In this document: positions 5,497 through 7,713 of the stretch, one piece after another
Position numbering within the stretch: position 1 is the first letter of the stretch
How the letters are laid out: the number at the start of each line of letters is the position of its first letter
Notes under the pieces: generated by a model
The model's input: only the letters and a program-made list of their open reading frames with translations
Told to the model about the DNA's origin: nothing
Database searches by the model: none
Assembly (NCBI GenBank): GCA_000990145.1
Contig: LBSW01000043.1
Location: forward strand, 1 to 7,713
Direction of reading: 5' to 3'
Source of the DNA: Parcubacteria group bacterium GW2011_GWB1_37_13
GTDB taxonomy: Bacteria > Patescibacteriota > Minisyncoccia > Phycocordibacterales > UBA9973
Length of the DNA stretch: 7,713 bases
Program-made: the position numbers and the translations under genes

Positions 5497-5655
5497 TTAT
5501 TTTTCTTTTCTTATTAATTTATGCTTTTTCAAAAAATCTAATATCGGCTTCCCGCATTTTGAACAAAAATCCTTATCACTATAAAAATCAGCGCCAGCCC
5601 TTATTGGAGAATCTTCTATCTTTTTCTTACAAATGTCACATTTTTTAATATTCAT
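5497..5655 (-). CDS. 52-residue four-Cys zinc-ribbon protein
   Basis: Starting at the ATG at 5655 the product is MNIKKCDICKKKIEDSPIR, then AGADFYSDKDFCSKCGKPIL and DFLKKHKLIRKEK. The two pairs CDIC (Cys6, Cys9) and CSKC (Cys31, Cys34) form a typical zinc ribbon/knuckle. The frame is open further upstream, to an ATG at 5742, but that part lies in tRNA-Pro; the perfect promoter just before 5655 decides the start. Small zinc ribbons of this kind bind nucleic acid or a protein partner; the target is unknown. It is the first gene of a tight unit with the coiled-coil protein (3-nt gap) and probably the two-helix membrane protein. Confidence 0.75.
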   Translation of the reverse strand: MNIKKCDICKKKIEDSPIRAGADFYSDKDFCSKCGKPILDFLKKHKLIRKEK

Positions 5656-5662
5656 ATTTTCT

Positions 5663-5691
5663 ATTGTAAACCATAAAAAATAATAAATCAA
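5663..5691 (-). promoter_or_regulatory. Consensus-like promoter of the zinc-ribbon operon, leaderless geometry
   Basis: On the minus strand TTGATT (5686-5691), a 17-nt spacer and TACAAT (5663-5668) form a near-consensus sigma-70 promoter. Only seven bases (AGAAAAT) separate TACAAT from the ATG at 5655, so transcription should begin at or within one base of the start codon. This is the cleanest leaderless case in the window. Confidence 0.75.
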
Positions 5692-5710
5692 CTTTCTTTT
5701 TTCGCTTCGT

Positions 5711-5781
5711 TCGGGCCGCTGGGAATCGAACCCAGTCTTCACGCACCCGAAGCGCGCGTACTGCCGGTATACTACGGCCCG
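5711..5781 (-). tRNA. tRNA-Pro(CGG)
   Basis: The 71-nt cloverleaf folds fully. Acceptor CGGGCCG pairs with CGGCCCG, with the C1-G72 pair normal for tRNA-Pro. The D stem is GTAT/GTAC with G18-G19 in a 7-nt loop. Anticodon stem CGCGC/GCGTG (one G-U) encloses loop TTCGGGT, anticodon CGG, reading CCG. The variable loop is AAGA, and the T arm is CTGGG-TTCGATT-CCCAG. The discriminator is A, followed by ACG, so CCA is not encoded and must be added. It starts only one base after tRNA-Leu ends, so both come from one transcript. Confidence 0.93.
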
Positions 5782-5782
5782 G

Positions 5783-5866
5783 TGGGCATGGAGAGATTTG
5801 AACTCTCAAGAGATTGCTCTCAATAGCTCCTGAAGCTATCGCGTATACCAGTTCCGCCACATGCCC
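5783..5866 (-). tRNA. tRNA-Leu(CAG)
   Basis: The 84-nt class II tRNA folds fully. Acceptor GGGCATG pairs with CATGCCC. The D stem is GCG/CGC. Anticodon stem ATAGC/GCTAT encloses loop TTCAGGA, anticodon CAG, reading CUG. A long variable arm (GAGAGCAATCTC) follows, and the T arm is GAGAG-TTCAAAT-CTCTC. The discriminator A is usual for Leu. CCA is not encoded. The gene begins one base after the stop codon of the VTT membrane protein gene, so it must be cut out of a longer transcript. Confidence 0.94.
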
Positions 5867-5867
5867 A

Positions 5868-6428
5868 TTATAATGTTTTTGCGATTAAACCTATTAATAA
5901 AATACCGATAAAGTTAAATAAAAAAGAAATAAGAATAAACCGCGGTGTTTTTATTTTTAAAAAACCCAAAAGGCCGATACCCAGCTCGTCAGGCAAGGGA
6001 GACGCAATAATCAATCCACCTGTAAGAAATGTTAACCATCTAAAAAGTCTTAACTTCAGCAATACTTTAATTCTTTTTCCAATTCCTTGATGTTTAACTA
6101 ATTCCATCAGATGCTCTGAAAATCTATCTCGGATAAATCTAAAAATAATCAGGTCCCCAATTATTGCCCCCATTGCCCCCAAAATAGCCACGGATGCTAT
6201 TGAATTAGCTCGGGCAAGCTCGCCGAGAGTGACTATTGCCGGAGCGGTCGTAAAAATCGAGGTAAAAAAAATGCCAGAGATGAAACTTCCCAAAAATTCT
6301 AATTCCCGCGTAGAGGTCAGTATTTTTATCAACAAATCCGTTTTTACCAAAACAACGGCAAAAATAACGCTAAGAACGATGAGCATTATATCTTGCATTA
6401 AAAAATTTTTGTTGTTATGAGTGTTCAT
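5868..6428 (-). CDS. VTT/DedA-like integral membrane protein
   Basis: The 186-residue protein has about five hydrophobic segments (near 13-37, 45-69, 77-99, 131-157, 163-184). Two parts recall the VTT (DedA/SNARE-associated) fold: GAMGAIIGDLIIFRFIRDRF at 85-103, like the glycine-rich re-entrant loop and following basic helix, and ASPLPDELGIGLLGF at 142-156, like the second re-entrant loop with its Pro and acidic residue. VTT proteins act in lipid scrambling/flipping of carrier lipids such as undecaprenyl phosphate, which would fit the neighbouring D-Ala ligase in cell-wall synthesis. The specific assignment is inference. The ATG at 6428 lies 26 nt after the ddl stop and has an extended -10 12 nt upstream. 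The stop is one base before tRNA-Leu. A start at Met11 is possible. Confidence 0.72.
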   Translation of the reverse strand: MNTHNNKNFLMQDIMLIVLSVIFAVVLVKTDLLIKILTSTRELEFLGSFISGIFFTSIFTTAPAIVTLGELARANSIASVAILGAMGAIIGDLIIFRFIRDRFSEHLMELVKHQGIGKRIKVLLKLRLFRWLTFLTGGLIIASPLPDELGIGLLGFLKIKTPRFILISFLFNFIGILLIGLIAKTL

Positions 6429-6440
6429 TTCAACGAAGGC

Positions 6441-6449
6441 ATTTTAACA
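6441..6449 (-). promoter_or_regulatory. Extended -10 promoter of the VTT gene
   Basis: TGTTAAAAT on the minus strand fits TGnTAnnnT and ends 12 nt before the ATG at 6428. It lies in the 26-nt gap after the ddl-like gene, suggesting the VTT-tRNA unit is also transcribed on its own with a ~6-nt leader. Confidence 0.5.
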
Positions 6450-6454
6450 CCTGT

Positions 6455-7273
6455 TTAAGCGGACTCCAGCATATGCTCCACCACCTGATGCATTTTTGCG
6501 CCGGCTGATTCACACGCTTGTGAAAAATGAGAAAAAGATTTTAAATTTGGCGTAGTTTCAAAATCTAAGAGATAAAATTTGCCTCTTTTGTTCAAAATAA
6601 AATTTAATTTTAAATAATGTTTAGCGCCAAGATGATAATGTAAATCTTTCGCCAGACTAATCAATTTTTCTTTTTCCAAAGGCGTGAAATTGCCGAAAAT
6701 ATTCACCGGCGGAAAAATATAAATATCCTCCCCACGAAAACCAAGTATCGAATGCATCGATAGCACCCTGCCCGCGATAAATTCCTCGACCAAAATATTT
6801 TTATTATTTTCAATCAGCTCTGTTAATTCTGGAAAAGTTCTTACTAATTTATTCCCCACCTTCCACGGCGCCGGAAACTTTTCTAAAACTTCTCTCGCGG
6901 ATTTTGGTAAAAATATAGAACGAGGCATCGAGACGCCAATTTGCGCCATATGTTTTCTTAACATATCCCGACTATTTTCCAAAGCATGAGGAAAAGAACT
7001 CCCGCCGATATGCGGAATGGATAAATTTTTCAAAATCACCGATACGCCGGGATGCGCTGTGTTCCACACCACATCAATCTTATGCATTAGGTCTGCGGGC
7101 AGTATGGGTATGCCATTCATATGCCAAATACCCTTTTCGTCAATCAAAATATCAACCGTCTTGTATTTGTCAGACAAATTTTTATGCATATGCAAAATAA
7201 CATCCCCGCCTTTTTCCAGAGAAGACTTATAGTGATGCCCCATTCCTCCTCGCAATATTCCCACCTTTTTCAC
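6455..7273 (-). CDS. ddl: Divergent D-alanine-D-alanine ligase-like ATP-grasp protein
   Basis: The order of regions follows Ddl, which joins two D-Ala for peptidoglycan precursors. VGILRGGMGHHYKSS (4-18) stands for the N-terminal GGxSxEH motif. VWNTAHPGVS (69-78) stands for HGxxGEDG. IPHIGGSSFPHALENSRDML (86-105) leads into the central domain. VEEFIAGRVLSMH (162-174) is the ATP-grasp strand, and YLLDFETTPNL (234-244) stands for LExNTxPG. At 272 residues it is shorter than usual Ddl (about 300-370). It lacks a clear KPxxxGSSxG loop and the EDG signature, and has Thr where the metal-binding Asn is expected. It is either a reduced Ddl or an ATP-grasp ligase with another substrate. The start is GTG at 7273, six bases after TACAAT, with no Shine-Dalgarno sequence. 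Confidence 0.72.
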   Translation of the reverse strand: MKKVGILRGGMGHHYKSSLEKGGDVILHMHKNLSDKYKTVDILIDEKGIWHMNGIPILPADLMHKIDVVWNTAHPGVSVILKNLSIPHIGGSSFPHALENSRDMLRKHMAQIGVSMPRSIFLPKSAREVLEKFPAPWKVGNKLVRTFPELTELIENNKNILVEEFIAGRVLSMHSILGFRGEDIYIFPPVNIFGNFTPLEKEKLISLAKDLHYHLGAKHYLKLNFILNKRGKFYLLDFETTPNLKSFSHFSQACESAGAKMHQVVEHMLESA

Positions 7274-7279
7274 ACATTT

Positions 7280-7285
7280 ATTGTA
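7280..7285 (-). promoter_or_regulatory. -10 box of the ddl-like gene, leaderless geometry
   Basis: TACAAT on the minus strand is followed by six bases (AAATGT) and the GTG start at 7273, placing the expected transcription start on the start codon. The -35 region overlaps the preceding terminator hairpin and no match is seen. Confidence 0.55.
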
Positions 7286-7287
7286 AC

Positions 7288-7317
7288 AAAAATACCCCGC
7301 TCGCGCGAGGTATTTTT
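7288..7317. terminator. Hairpin terminator between the 16S trailer and ddl
   Basis: AAAAATACC (7288-7296) pairs with GGTATTTTT (7309-7317). Inside, after one mismatch, CGC/GCG closes a TCGC loop. On the minus strand the stem ends in a T run, so it can end the rRNA transcript just before the ddl promoter. It could also work on the plus strand. Confidence 0.75.
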
Positions 7318-7619
7318 CTTGTTGCTGTTCTTTGTTTTGTTTCGTTCTTTAACTTCTTTTTTTATAGGTCTTTCCCTAAACCAGTTTACTGGTCGGGCGA
7401 TCATTCTAAAGAATGATTTAGCCCCATTGTCATAAAGTTTTAAGTTCTTTCAAACTATTGCACGCTCAATTGAGGCGTACAATATCGACTCAATAAGCTG
7501 CGCTAGCGCATACTAATCAACGAATTTATTCGAATTTACGAAATATATACGAATTATTCGTATCATTCGTTCCATTCGCATATTCGTATCATTTTCTGTG
7601 CGAAGCACAACGTTTTTCA
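7318..7619. other. 16S rRNA downstream trailer without a gene
   Basis: There is no tRNA, no 23S start and no convincing reading frame here. It holds palindromes and hairpins: TGTGC-ttc-GCACA near 7597-7609 (possible 16S 3' processing stem), ATACGAAT-t-ATTCGTAT (7547-7563), TGCGCTAGCGCA (7499-7510), GGGC and ATCATTC pairing with GAATGAT and GCCC (7395-7424), and ACCAGT-tt-ACTGGT (7380-7393). The last two, side by side, could be a small structured RNA on the minus strand, but I recognise no known family. Confidence 0.55.
7521..7593. repeat. Cluster of ATTCG/CGAAT words
   Basis: About eight copies of ATTCG or its complement CGAAT lie in 73 nt, in both directions, including ATTCGTATCATT twice (7556-7567 and 7582-7593) and the palindrome at 7547-7563. 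It is a degenerate simple repeat or a nested hairpin series in the 16S trailer. Confidence 0.7.
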
Positions 7620-7713
7620 AATTGAATTATTCCACGAGCAGCTTCCGCTACCCGTGCCTTGTTACGACTTAGTCCCTGTCACCGAGCTTACCTTAGGACC
7701 CACTTATGTGGAT
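7620..7713 (-). rRNA. rrs: 16S ribosomal RNA, 3' end (partial, runs off the right edge)
   Basis: On the minus strand, GGTGACAGGGACTAAGTCG followed by TAACAAGG is the universal 3' part of helix 44 and the decoding-site strand. Helix 45 follows: CACGGGUAGC pairs over ten base pairs with GCUGCUCGUG around the GGAA tetraloop that KsgA methylates (7633-7656). Its sequence differs much from the usual one, but every pair is kept, so the gene is real and evolving as RNA. After helix 45 most bacteria have GGAUCACCUCCUU; here the minus strand reads GAAUAAUUCAAUUUG. The anti-Shine-Dalgarno CCUCC is absent. The mature end, put near 7620 by analogy with the 13-nt E. coli tail, is a guess. The 3' 14 nt of the standard 1492R primer site match; four bases of its 5' part do not. 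Confidence 0.93.

Noticed and set aside
5645..5860. 71-aa minus-strand frame across the two tRNAs
   Set aside because: It is simply the translation of tRNA-Leu and tRNA-Pro; both cloverleaves are complete.
7521..7593. ATTCG cluster as a CRISPR array
   Set aside because: The repeats are 5-12 nt, irregular and in both directions, with no constant-length spacers and no cas genes.

Overview
The window looks like a chromosomal piece of a Candidate Phyla Radiation (Patescibacteria/Parcubacteria-type) bacterium. The reasons are the low G+C, very tight gene packing, a SecA with the insert-rich sequence I associate with that group, a short divergent D-Ala-D-Ala ligase, many tiny Lys-rich proteins, and a diversity-generating retroelement (DGR) relic. 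This is inference from sequence character; no search was run. Every feature I accept as a gene lies on the minus strand, so transcription runs from right to left.

In transcription order, the window opens with the last ~94 nt of a 16S rRNA gene. Its helix 45 is intact, but the usual anti-Shine-Dalgarno tail is replaced by an AT-rich sequence. No 23S rRNA follows. Instead there is a ~300-nt trailer full of ATTCG/CGAAT words and palindromes, then a terminator, a divergent ddl-like ATP-grasp gene, a VTT/DedA-like membrane protein, tRNA-Leu(CAG) and tRNA-Pro(CGG). These last three units are only one base apart from each other.

The middle (about 5660 to 2470) is accessory. A small operon (four-Cys zinc-ribbon protein, coiled-coil protein, two-helix membrane protein) ends at copy B of a ~115-nt hairpin repeat. 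Next come a toxin-antitoxin-like set (DUF6922-like protein, 58-aa protein, frameshifted MNT nucleotidyltransferase), a G+C-richer island with an Asn-codon-rich DGR template-like repeat fused to a broken reverse transcriptase, and an MNT-HEPN protein. The HEPN part of that protein is cut off by copy A of the same repeat just before where the catalytic RxxxxH motif should be.

The left part holds an AT-rich inverted repeat, one perfect DnaA box, a 29-residue Lys/Arg peptide, a very long bidirectional hairpin terminator and secA. secA runs off the left edge and is split by a 17-bp tandem duplication.

The most interesting theme links the right end to all the genes. The 16S tail has no CCUCC, and none of the start codons carries a convincing Shine-Dalgarno sequence. 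Most starts instead have a -10-like box 6 to 12 nt upstream, as expected for leaderless or nearly leaderless mRNAs. Together these suggest a lineage translating without Shine-Dalgarno pairing.
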